Of a stretch of 64,000 nt of DNA, positions 34,286 through 41,420 are shown one piece after another. The stretch lies in contig JAKQNR010000022.1 in assembly GCA_029565685.1 (NCBI GenBank), positions 372,001 through 436,000 on the forward strand, written 5' to 3'. The stretch's first letter is position 1. Each line of letters opens with the position of its first letter. The position numbers and the translations under genes were made by a program. The notes beneath the pieces are model-generated. The model was not told the DNA's origin. It did not search any database and was given only the letters and a program-made list of their open reading frames with translations. This DNA is from a bacterium (GTDB taxonomy: Bacteria; Zhuqueibacterota; Zhuqueibacteria; Residuimicrobiales; Residuimicrobiaceae).

Positions 34286-35743
34286 ATGAATGAAATGACT
34301 CGACGTACCTTTGTACAAACCGTCGCCGCCGGCTCTGCCGGGTTGTTGATGACTCACCCCTGGCGCGCAGCCGCAGGTTCGACGGCTCGGAAAAGATATG
34401 CCATTGTGGGAACTGGTGGCCGTTCCTATATGTATCAAAAGGCCATCTATGACAAATTCAAGGACACCAGTGAACTGGTCGGGTTGTGTGATGTCAATGC
34501 GGGGCGTCTCAAGACGGCGCAGCTCTATGCCGAATCCATGCAGGCGCCGCAACCGCCGGTTTTCCGCGCGGATGAATTCGACCGCATGATCAAGGAAACG
34601 CGGCCGGATACCGTCATTGTGACCACGGTGGACGGCTTCCATCATCAGTATATCGTTCGAGCTTTAGAGCTGGGCAAGGATGTAATCACCGAAAAGCCCA
34701 TGACGACAGAAGCTGGAAAAGTGCAAAAAATCATCGATGCCCAGAGAAAGAGCGGAAAGCGCGTACGGGTGACCTTCAATTACCGCTATTCGCCGGCGCG
34801 CACACAGGTTAAAGACCTGTTGATGAGCGGCGTCATCGGGGACATTCTGTCTGTGGATTTTCACTGGATGCTCAACACCCATCACGGCGCCGATTACTTT
34901 CGCCGCTGGCACAGCCAGAAAAAATTTTCCGGCGGTCTGATGGTGCACAAGGCCACCCATCATTTTGATTTGGTTAACTGGTGGATGTCTGCCATTCCTG
35001 TTCGCGTTCAGGCGGTCGGCAAACGCGAGTTCTATACGCCGGCCATGGCCAAGCGGATGGGTTTGTCCGGCAGTCATGAGCGCTGCCGCACCTGCCCGGA
35101 GAAAGCGCTGTGTGCGTTTGAATTGGACCTGGAAAGGAACAGCAATCTCAAACGTCTATATCTGGATAATGAGAGCTATGATGGCTATTATCGCGACCGC
35201 TGTGTGTTCCGGCCGGACATCGATATCGAGGACACGATGAACGTCTTGGTCACCTATGACAATAACGCCACTTTGTGCTATTCGCTTAATGCCTTCAACG
35301 CCTGGGAGGGCATGTACGTGATCTTCAACGGCGCCAAAGGCCGCCTTGAACACAAAGCCGAAGAATCGGTCTACATCAGCGGCGATGGCACGGTTCAGGG
35401 CGCACTGAAAGGCGATGGGGTTTACACGCGCATTTATCCGCTGCGGCAACCTGCCTATGAAGTGAAAGTGTGGGAGGGCGAGGGCGGCCACGGCGGCGGA
35501 GACGATGTGATGCTGGCAGAGATATTCGGTTCCAACGCGCCGGCGGATAAATACCAACGATCAGCCGATCATCGCAGCGGCGCTTACTCTTGTTTGACCG
35601 GCATTGCAGCCAACAAATGTTTTCGCAGCGGAAAATCCGTCGCCATTCCGTCGCTGGTTAAAAATTTGGCCTATCCGGATTATCCTGCCATGCCCACCCA
35701 CGAGCAGTACCTGGGTATGCCGGCGAAAGATGCACGCGCATAG
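34286..35743 (+). CDS. Tat-exported Gfo/Idh/MocA oxidoreductase with Cys cluster
   Basis: This 485-residue protein starts MNEMTRRTFVQTVAAGSAGL, a twin-arginine signal (Arg6-Arg7). AAGGAG precedes the ATG; the frame extends upstream inside the amidohydrolase gene but that part is not used. The Rossmann motif is YAIVGTGGRSYMY and the EKP motif is DVITEKPMTT. The cysteine cluster RCRTCPEKALCAF repeats the C-x2-C-x5-C spacing of the paralogue at 16634. Long blocks are nearly identical between the two, for example GGLMVHKATHHFDLVNWW and the region around YDGY-RDRCVF. Tat export implies folding with its nicotinamide cofactor before leaving the cytoplasm. It closes the long gene run. Confidence 0.9.
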   Translation: MNEMTRRTFVQTVAAGSAGLLMTHPWRAAAGSTARKRYAIVGTGGRSYMYQKAIYDKFKDTSELVGLCDVNAGRLKTAQLYAESMQAPQPPVFRADEFDRMIKETRPDTVIVTTVDGFHHQYIVRALELGKDVITEKPMTTEAGKVQKIIDAQRKSGKRVRVTFNYRYSPARTQVKDLLMSGVIGDILSVDFHWMLNTHHGADYFRRWHSQKKFSGGLMVHKATHHFDLVNWWMSAIPVRVQAVGKREFYTPAMAKRMGLSGSHERCRTCPEKALCAFELDLERNSNLKRLYLDNESYDGYYRDRCVFRPDIDIEDTMNVLVTYDNNATLCYSLNAFNAWEGMYVIFNGAKGRLEHKAEESVYISGDGTVQGALKGDGVYTRIYPLRQPAYEVKVWEGEGGHGGGDDVMLAEIFGSNAPADKYQRSADHRSGAYSCLTGIAANKCFRSGKSVAIPSLVKNLAYPDYPAMPTHEQYLGMPAKDARA

Positions 35744-35799
35744 GACAGCGACCTTATTCTGCTTGTCTGCGGTTGTAGGATTTGCATAGTGACACAGCG

Positions 35800-35805
35800 T
35801 ATAAT
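35800..35805 (+). promoter_or_regulatory. TATAAT -10-like hexamer
   Basis: A perfect TATAAT lies about 240 bases upstream of the TonB receptor gene. No convincing -35 element stands at 16-18 bases, and many FCB bacteria use a different promoter consensus, so the assignment is weak. Confidence 0.25.
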
Positions 35806-35882
35806 CCTTCACTCCGCTGTTTCAAGGCAGAATAGTGTTGTATTTATGATGCAAAATATTAAATTACCTACACTTCTTTCGT

Positions 35883-35921
35883 TCGTCGGCCAGACCATTT
35901 CTGCAAAGTCTGGCTCGACGA
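35883..35921 (+). promoter_or_regulatory. 13-bp stem-loop in TonB-operon leader
   Basis: The arms TCGTCGGCCAGAC and GTCTGGCTCGACGA pair over 13 bases with one bulged base, around a 12-base loop. No T-run follows, so it is not a typical intrinsic terminator. It could be a leader-RNA structure, a processing site or a protein-binding site controlling the seven-gene unit. Confidence 0.45.
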
Positions 35922-36047
35922 TTGCACTTCCGTAGGCATGCCCATGGTTATTGATTTTTCCGTCGGCCTTTAACGCGTTTATTAAGGTTACGACGGATTC
36001 AGCCGTGTGCCAGTTAAACAACATCAGTAAAAAGGTACGTAAAGGAA

Positions 36048-38261
36048 ATGGTTGCTTTAATAAAAATCTGTCAACGGACAGGGGGATTGCTGTTATTCAT
36101 AATCCTGACCGTTTACGGCAGCGCTTTGGCCGCCGAGATTAGAGGAACGGTAGAGGATGCCAAGACTTCAAGTCCGCTCAAAGGGGCGGATGTTGTGTTA
36201 AAAAATACTACGCTGGGCAACTCAACGGACCAGAACGGCCGGTTTGTGATCAGCGGCGTGGCTGAAGGACGGTACGAATTACTGGTCTCATTGCTCGGCT
36301 ATCAGAGCCGATCAGTTAAGCTGACGGTTGGCGCTGAAAACGCGGTTTCAGTGAGCATCAAGCTGCCGCCCGTGTTGCTGTCCATGGATCCTGTATGGGT
36401 GACCGGCGCCAGTTACCGGGATGTGCTCAGCGCTCCAGACCTCAAGTCTGAAGCGCTGGATCTATCGGTCACCGAGATTCCACGCGTCACGATGGACCAG
36501 CAGCACTCAAAGACGCTGGTCGATGCGATGAGCTACATGCCCGGCGCCATGATCGAAAATCGGGGACGCAAGGTCAAGCAGTTCCTCTCGTTCCGCGGCC
36601 AACGCTATCCCTATCCGGATTACGCGGTGGACGGGGTTTGGCAGAAAGAATTTTTGGAACTGCCCTATTTTTTTTCCAGCCAGGATATCGAGTCTCTGGA
36701 GATCATGCGCTCCAGCGCGGTTTTGCTCACCGGTCTATCGACCATGGCTGGTGTTGTAAACATTCGAACTCGGGAATATGAGGAAACCGAAACGACGGCG
36801 CGTCTCGAGTACGGCTCTTATCAGTCGATGCGCGGTCATCTTTCTCACGGCGGCAGACTAAACGCCCTTTCTTATGCCGGCGGTTTGGGCTTTTCCAAAA
36901 CAGAAGGACCTGAGAATAAAAATGCCGCTGAACAGGTGGTCAATGCTTTTGGCAAAATCAAATGGGAACCCAATCGGGCTTTCTATCTGCAGACCAGCGC
37001 TTTTTATCTCACCGCTGACCGCGAGCTGCTTTTGGCGCAGCCCCCGGCCGATCCCGCCTATTGGCAAAAGGTCGACGCCTATGACCCCGTCAAGGCGCTG
37101 CTGCTGACGCTGTCCAGCCGTTATCGCATGGGGGAGAGGGCAAGTCTGGAGTTGAAGGCCTCCTATGCTGACCGGAAGCCGAACTATAAAAGTTACAACA
37201 CGCTGACCGACCAGACGAATCGTTACAGCGAACCGGATCATGAATTGAATCTTACCGTGATTCAGGCGATCTCGCTTTTTCGCGATAACACCGTTCGGGC
37301 TGGATTCTTTTACAATCACTGGGCGGCGCCTAATGGAAAACGGTTCTATTATGGAAAAGCCTGCGATACAGAAACGTTCGCCGGCGTGCTGATGGATGAA
37401 CAGCGCCTGGGAAAACTCTATTTGGATGCCGGCCTGCGCTGGGAAAAAACCCATTGGAATCAATACGGCGCTTTCAGCATCAATGAAAGCACCAAAGGAT
37501 TGACCAAGGTTACGCCGGTGGTGGATGAATGGCAGCGGCCTATGCTGATGGGGACATTCGGTACGGCGTATCATTTCACCGAAAGCGTCTCGTTGCATGG
37601 ACATGTCGCTTTTGGTCGAGTGCAACCCCGCGCCGGCGCCATGACCGCCGAACTGGTGGAGCCGCTGGATGAAAAGCAGATCAAAGCGGATCTCGGCGTA
37701 CAGAAAACATCTCAACGGCTGGGCAAATTTTCCTTGGTCTATTTTCTGACCCGACAGGACAACGCCATAGCGCTAAGCGGCGCCACTAAAACCCTGAACG
37801 GTCGCGTCATGGAGTTGTATCTCAACCGCGATCAATATCAGACCGGTCTGGAGACCGAGTGGCAATCCACGTGGCTCTGGCATCGGTATCGGCCTTTTGT
37901 CAATTGCACTTATGTCGTTGCCAAAGAGAGTTCCAAGGGAACGATGGTTCGCAACGAAGAATACCCGCAATGGATCACAGCTGCTGGGCTTTACCGTCAA
38001 GGCCGGCTGTTGGAGGTCAATTTGCTGGGAAAATATCTTTCCGGCTTCAAAGGGAGTCAATTTCTGCCCGCCGGCGTTCCACCGCAGCCGCTGGGCGATT
38101 TCCTCAACGTCGATGTTATTGTAACCTGGAATGTGATGCCGCAAAGGAGAACGCAACTCTTTGTAGAACTGCGCAATGTGTTCGATAAAAAGTACGCCAC
38201 CTCCATCGGTTATCCGGATTTCGGCCGCCGTATGTATGCGGGCATCGCCAAAACCTGGTGA
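36048..38261 (+). CDS. TonB-dependent outer-membrane receptor with carboxypeptidase-like N-terminal domain
   Basis: This 737-residue protein has a signal peptide (GLLLFIILTVYGSALAAE). Residues ~29-115 form a CarboxypepD-regulatory-like domain (IRGTVEDAKTSSPLKGADVVL, then GRFVISGVAEGRYEL). A plug follows (LVDAMSYMPGAMIENRG, RGQRYPYPDYAVDGV) and then a barrel with many aromatic strands, ending in GRRMYAGIAKTW with a terminal aromatic. It is short for the class but appears intact. It should import a scarce ligand using TonB energy. The next gene starts 3 bases after its stop, coupling it to a membrane-anchored protein and an ABC complex. No SusD partner is present. The ligand is unknown. Confidence 0.88.
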   Translation: MVALIKICQRTGGLLLFIILTVYGSALAAEIRGTVEDAKTSSPLKGADVVLKNTTLGNSTDQNGRFVISGVAEGRYELLVSLLGYQSRSVKLTVGAENAVSVSIKLPPVLLSMDPVWVTGASYRDVLSAPDLKSEALDLSVTEIPRVTMDQQHSKTLVDAMSYMPGAMIENRGRKVKQFLSFRGQRYPYPDYAVDGVWQKEFLELPYFFSSQDIESLEIMRSSAVLLTGLSTMAGVVNIRTREYEETETTARLEYGSYQSMRGHLSHGGRLNALSYAGGLGFSKTEGPENKNAAEQVVNAFGKIKWEPNRAFYLQTSAFYLTADRELLLAQPPADPAYWQKVDAYDPVKALLLTLSSRYRMGERASLELKASYADRKPNYKSYNTLTDQTNRYSEPDHELNLTVIQAISLFRDNTVRAGFFYNHWAAPNGKRFYYGKACDTETFAGVLMDEQRLGKLYLDAGLRWEKTHWNQYGAFSINESTKGLTKVTPVVDEWQRPMLMGTFGTAYHFTESVSLHGHVAFGRVQPRAGAMTAELVEPLDEKQIKADLGVQKTSQRLGKFSLVYFLTRQDNAIALSGATKTLNGRVMELYLNRDQYQTGLETEWQSTWLWHRYRPFVNCTYVVAKESSKGTMVRNEEYPQWITAAGLYRQGRLLEVNLLGKYLSGFKGSQFLPAGVPPQPLGDFLNVDVIVTWNVMPQRRTQLFVELRNVFDKKYATSIGYPDFGRRMYAGIAKTW

Positions 38262-38264
38262 GTC

Positions 38265-39485
38265 GTGATCGTGCCTCTATTCCACTCTAATCTCGTTCGT
38301 TTGGCCAGAGCGATACAACGGTCCAGATGGTTGATATTCATTCTAAGCTGTTTTTCCTCTGCACAGGCCTGCAATGTTCCGGTCTTTCGTTACGCACTGG
38401 AAAAATGGACTGCGGATTCTTACACCCTGGTGCTTTATCAAAAGGCAGGGACAGATTCAAACGCCGAGGCCGAGCAGTGGTTGCGCGAACACCTGTCCGC
38501 CGGCACGCCCATCAATATCCAACTGCAGACTGTGGCTGTCGATTCCGTTGTCGGGGTGACGGCCGCAGCTGAGCCGATCACGGGCTTTCCCTGGCTGGAG
38601 GTCTATTTCCCCCATCGAAGCGCTGAAAGCCGGCCTATCTGGTCCGGCTTGGCTACTGCAGAAAATTTTCATCGCATACTCTATTCGCCGTTGCGCTCGC
38701 TGCTCGCGGAAAGACTGCTGCAGGGCGACGCGCTGGTGTGGCTGCTGCTGCGCAGCGGAGACGACTCTATGGATCTGCAGGCCCGCGGCCGGCTGCAGGC
38801 AGCGCTGGAACGTGCGCAACGTGAATTGACCATCCCAGACACCGGTGTCGACATCCACGGCAATCCGATTCCGGTTGCCGAGTTCAAACATCTGCCGGTC
38901 AGATTCAGCTTTCTGGAGGTGGACCGGCGGAGCGCCGACGAGATGTTCCTGCAACGCTGTCTGTTGCAGGTGGAGCCGGACCTGACCCTCTTTGATGAAC
39001 CGATGGCCTTTCCAGTGCTGGGACAGGGCCGTGCGCTCTACGCTCTGGTGGGACTGGGCATCAATGAGAATAATATCCTCGAATCCTGCCGCTCTGCTGT
39101 CGGCTGGTGTTCCTGCGAGGTCAAAGAGCTGAATCCCGGTCTGGATCTGTTGTTGGCCGCCGATTGGTCGCATCCAAGATTGGGCCGCCTGGTAAGCGAT
39201 GCGCCTTCAGCCATTGTCGGATTGTCCGCCTTTGTCCCCGACAGCGCCGAAACATCGACTACGTCTGGGTCTTTGCCCGTCGAGACAGCGGCGGATGGAC
39301 AGAGTGAAGAGGTTGTTTCTTTGACGCCAGCCATACTTGATTCCGCTGATCACATGCTCGCCGATCCAGCTTCAGTCCCCGTCTCCTCGCTGTTTCGTAA
39401 TCTGACGATTCTAGCGATAGCAGCCCTAATTCTGCTGCTGGTCGCCTCCATGCTTTTGATGAAGCGAAAGCGAGGGCGATCCTGA
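38265..39485 (+). CDS. Membrane-anchored periplasmic protein of unknown function
   Basis: This 406-residue protein begins at GTG, 3 bases after the TonB receptor stop. It has an N-terminal hydrophobic segment (WLIFILSCFSSAQA) and a striking conserved-looking start of the mature part (CNVPVFRYALEKW). A C-terminal membrane helix with a basic tail (LAIAALILLLVASMLLMKRKRGRS) anchors it. The central part alternates helices and strands (YTLVLYQKAGTDSNAEAEQW; LVWLLLRSGDDSMDLQAR) and is compatible with thioredoxin-like folds, but I see no CxxC redox pair. The stop and the next ATG overlap by one base, implying tight coupling to the FtsX-like permease. I know no characterised homologue. An adaptor for the ABC complex is a guess. 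Confidence 0.7.
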   Translation: MIVPLFHSNLVRLARAIQRSRWLIFILSCFSSAQACNVPVFRYALEKWTADSYTLVLYQKAGTDSNAEAEQWLREHLSAGTPINIQLQTVAVDSVVGVTAAAEPITGFPWLEVYFPHRSAESRPIWSGLATAENFHRILYSPLRSLLAERLLQGDALVWLLLRSGDDSMDLQARGRLQAALERAQRELTIPDTGVDIHGNPIPVAEFKHLPVRFSFLEVDRRSADEMFLQRCLLQVEPDLTLFDEPMAFPVLGQGRALYALVGLGINENNILESCRSAVGWCSCEVKELNPGLDLLLAADWSHPRLGRLVSDAPSAIVGLSAFVPDSAETSTTSGSLPVETAADGQSEEVVSLTPAILDSADHMLADPASVPVSSLFRNLTILAIAALILLLVASMLLMKRKRGRS

Positions 39486-40750
39486 TGGGCATCGGCAGAC
39501 TGGTGATCAAAGAGATACTGCACCGCAGGATTAATTTTTTTTCCGGCCTGGTATCGATCATCCTCTCCATCGCCGTGTTGATCGGCGTCCTGTTCACCTT
39601 GGCCATGCTGGATCAGCAGACAGCAAGGGTTTTAGCAGAAAAAGAAAAGGAGACCGTCGCCCGCATGGAGGCGCTGCAGGATGATTATCGGAAGATCATG
39701 AAGCTGCTTGGCTTTAATCTTCTCATCATTCCGCAGAACCAAAAGCTAGCCGACTATTTTGAGGAAGGACAGGTTCGGGAATACATGCCGGCCTACTATG
39801 CCGAGCGTCTGGCGGATGCCAGGCTGGTGACTATTCAGCATATTCTGCCCAGCCTGCAAGAAAGGATTTACTGGCCTGAAAAAAATCGAACGATCATCTT
39901 GATCGGCGCCAGCGGCGAAATCGCCGCAGCTGATGCGAGACTCCGAGAACCCATGTTGGCGGCGGTTCCCCGCGATCACGCAGTGATCGGATATGAACTA
40001 GCGCGAAGCCTGCGATTGAAGCCGCAAGATTCGATCACGCTGCTGGGACACACCTTTACCGTTCAAAACTGCAACGAAGAGCGCGGCAGCAAAGACGACA
40101 TTTCCATATGGATCGATTTGCAGCAGGCGCAACAGCTGCTGAAAAGGCCTGAGCAAATTAACGCTATTCTGGCTTTGAAATGCCACTGCCATGGAAATGA
40201 CATCGATCAGGTGCGCCGGGATATCGCAGCGATTCTACCGGGCGTGCGCGTCATCGAACAGACCAGCAAAGTACTGACGCGGGCGGAAGCGAGGGACCGC
40301 GCTAAAGAGGAGGCCGCCGCTGCTCTGGCGGCGGAGATCGCCAACAAAAAAAGACTGCGTTCAGAATTGGAGCGTTTTTCCTCATTGCTCACACCGCTGG
40401 TGTTTCTGGTCAGCGCGATCTGGCTGGCGCTGCTGTTTTTTGTCAACGTTCGTGATCGCCGCAGTGAAGTCGGTTTACTGCGCGCTTGCGGCGCCTCTGA
40501 TCGCAAGGTGATGTCGTTATTTTTAATCAAGGGCCTGATCATGGGCCTCCTCGGAGCGTTGCTCGGTTACCTGTTGGGCGCAGTGATCGCCGTGATGCGA
40601 AATCCAGACAGCAGGCTCATCGATGTGGTCAATATCCCCCTCCTCGGTCTTGCCCTGATTACGGCCATTATTCTGTCGCTGATCGCAAGCTGGATCCCGG
40701 CTTTTTATGCCGCGCGTCAGGACCCCGCCTTGATTCTACGGGAGGAGTGA
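39485..40750 (+). CDS. FtsX/MacB-like ABC transporter permease
   Basis: This 421-residue protein has one N-terminal helix (FFSGLVSIILSIAVLIGVLF), a large periplasmic region with helical and strand segments, and three C-terminal helices (LVFLVSAIWLALLFF, LIMGLLGALLGYLLGAVIA, PLLGLALITAIILSLIASWI). That is the FtsX/MacB/LolC topology. The motif RDRRSEVGLLRACGASDRKVM before helix three is typical of the family's coupling region. Such permeases act as mechanotransmission devices for lipoprotein extraction, peptide or drug efflux, or cell-wall control rather than classical import. It begins in a one-base overlap with the previous gene and precedes its ATPase by 4 bases. Confidence 0.88.
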   Translation: MGIGRLVIKEILHRRINFFSGLVSIILSIAVLIGVLFTLAMLDQQTARVLAEKEKETVARMEALQDDYRKIMKLLGFNLLIIPQNQKLADYFEEGQVREYMPAYYAERLADARLVTIQHILPSLQERIYWPEKNRTIILIGASGEIAAADARLREPMLAAVPRDHAVIGYELARSLRLKPQDSITLLGHTFTVQNCNEERGSKDDISIWIDLQQAQQLLKRPEQINAILALKCHCHGNDIDQVRRDIAAILPGVRVIEQTSKVLTRAEARDRAKEEAAAALAAEIANKKRLRSELERFSSLLTPLVFLVSAIWLALLFFVNVRDRRSEVGLLRACGASDRKVMSLFLIKGLIMGLLGALLGYLLGAVIAVMRNPDSRLIDVVNIPLLGLALITAIILSLIASWIPAFYAARQDPALILREE

Positions 40751-40754
40751 CGCT

Positions 40755-41420
40755 ATGCTGCAGCTGCAAAAGATCAGCAAGATCTATTGGAAACAGGGTC
40801 ACTGCATTATCGCCTTACCGCCTGCGGACTTGACCGTCGGGGAAGGGGAATTTATTGCCGTCCGGGGTGCGAGCGGAAGCGGTAAAACCACGCTGCTGCT
40901 TATCGCCGGTGGATTGCTCCATCCGGATTCCGGACACGTGCTGGTGCAGGGCAAAGACTTGTATCAAATGGAGCGCGGCGACCGAGCACATTGGCGGTCG
41001 CGGAACATCGGCTTTGTCTTTCAGCAATATCATCTGATGCCTTACCTGTCGGTGTTGGACAATGTCCTGGTTCCGCAACTGGCTGCAGAGATCGGCGGCC
41101 TCGAGGAGCGTGCGGTTGAGCTGATTCACCATTTCGGCCTGGCGTCGCGACAATTCCACCTACCCTTCGAGCTGAGCGCCGGTGAAAAACAGCGGGTCGC
41201 TTTGGCACGGGCGCTTTTGCTGAAACCCAGGATCATTCTGGCCGATGAAATCACCGGCAATCTGGATCCGCACAACGCCGGAATCGTCCTTCGTTTCTTG
41301 CACGAGTTTGTCGACCAGGGCGGCTCTGTCGTGCTCGCCACCCATGATGCGGGAGCAGCCGCACAGGCGCATCGCACTCTTTCATTATCTATCGAAAAAA
41401 ATATGATCGGAACGGAATGA
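40755..41420 (+). CDS. LolD/MacB-like ABC transporter ATPase
   Basis: This 221-residue ATPase has every core motif: Walker A RGASGSGKTT (residues ~37-46), Q-loop FVFQQYHLMPYLSVLDN, signature LSAGEKQRVALARALL, Walker B IILADEITGNLD and the switch His in VLATHDAG. Size and sequence type match the LolD/MacB/FtsE group that pairs with FtsX-like permeases. The Glu after Walker B is present, so ATP hydrolysis should be normal. The four-base ATGA overlap with the next gene couples it to the large PQQ-propeller protein, an unusual partner for such a transporter. Confidence 0.92.
   Translation: MLQLQKISKIYWKQGHCIIALPPADLTVGEGEFIAVRGASGSGKTTLLLIAGGLLHPDSGHVLVQGKDLYQMERGDRAHWRSRNIGFVFQQYHLMPYLSVLDNVLVPQLAAEIGGLEERAVELIHHFGLASRQFHLPFELSAGEKQRVALARALLLKPRIILADEITGNLDPHNAGIVLRFLHEFVDQGGSVVLATHDAGAAAQAHRTLSLSIEKNMIGTE

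Larger units (their letters stand above)
35744..36047 (+). other. 304-base intergenic region with hairpin and promoter-like sequence
   Basis: No credible gene is visible; the short frames on either strand resemble no protein family I know. The region holds a TATAAT at 35800-35805, a strong hairpin at 35883-35921, AT-rich sequence around 35840-35875 and an AAAGGAA ribosome-binding site just before the TonB receptor ATG at 36048. It separates the long catabolic run from the seven-gene TonB/ABC unit and is the likely control region of the latter. Confidence 0.6.

Noticed and set aside
35809..36024. Small minus-strand gene (~71 codons) in the TonB leader
   Set aside because: No recognisable sequence, no ribosome-binding site, and it spans a strong hairpin.
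36048..38261. Canonical Bacteroidetes SusC/SusD polysaccharide-utilisation locus
   Set aside because: No SusD-type lipoprotein accompanies the receptor, which is also shorter than SusC proteins.
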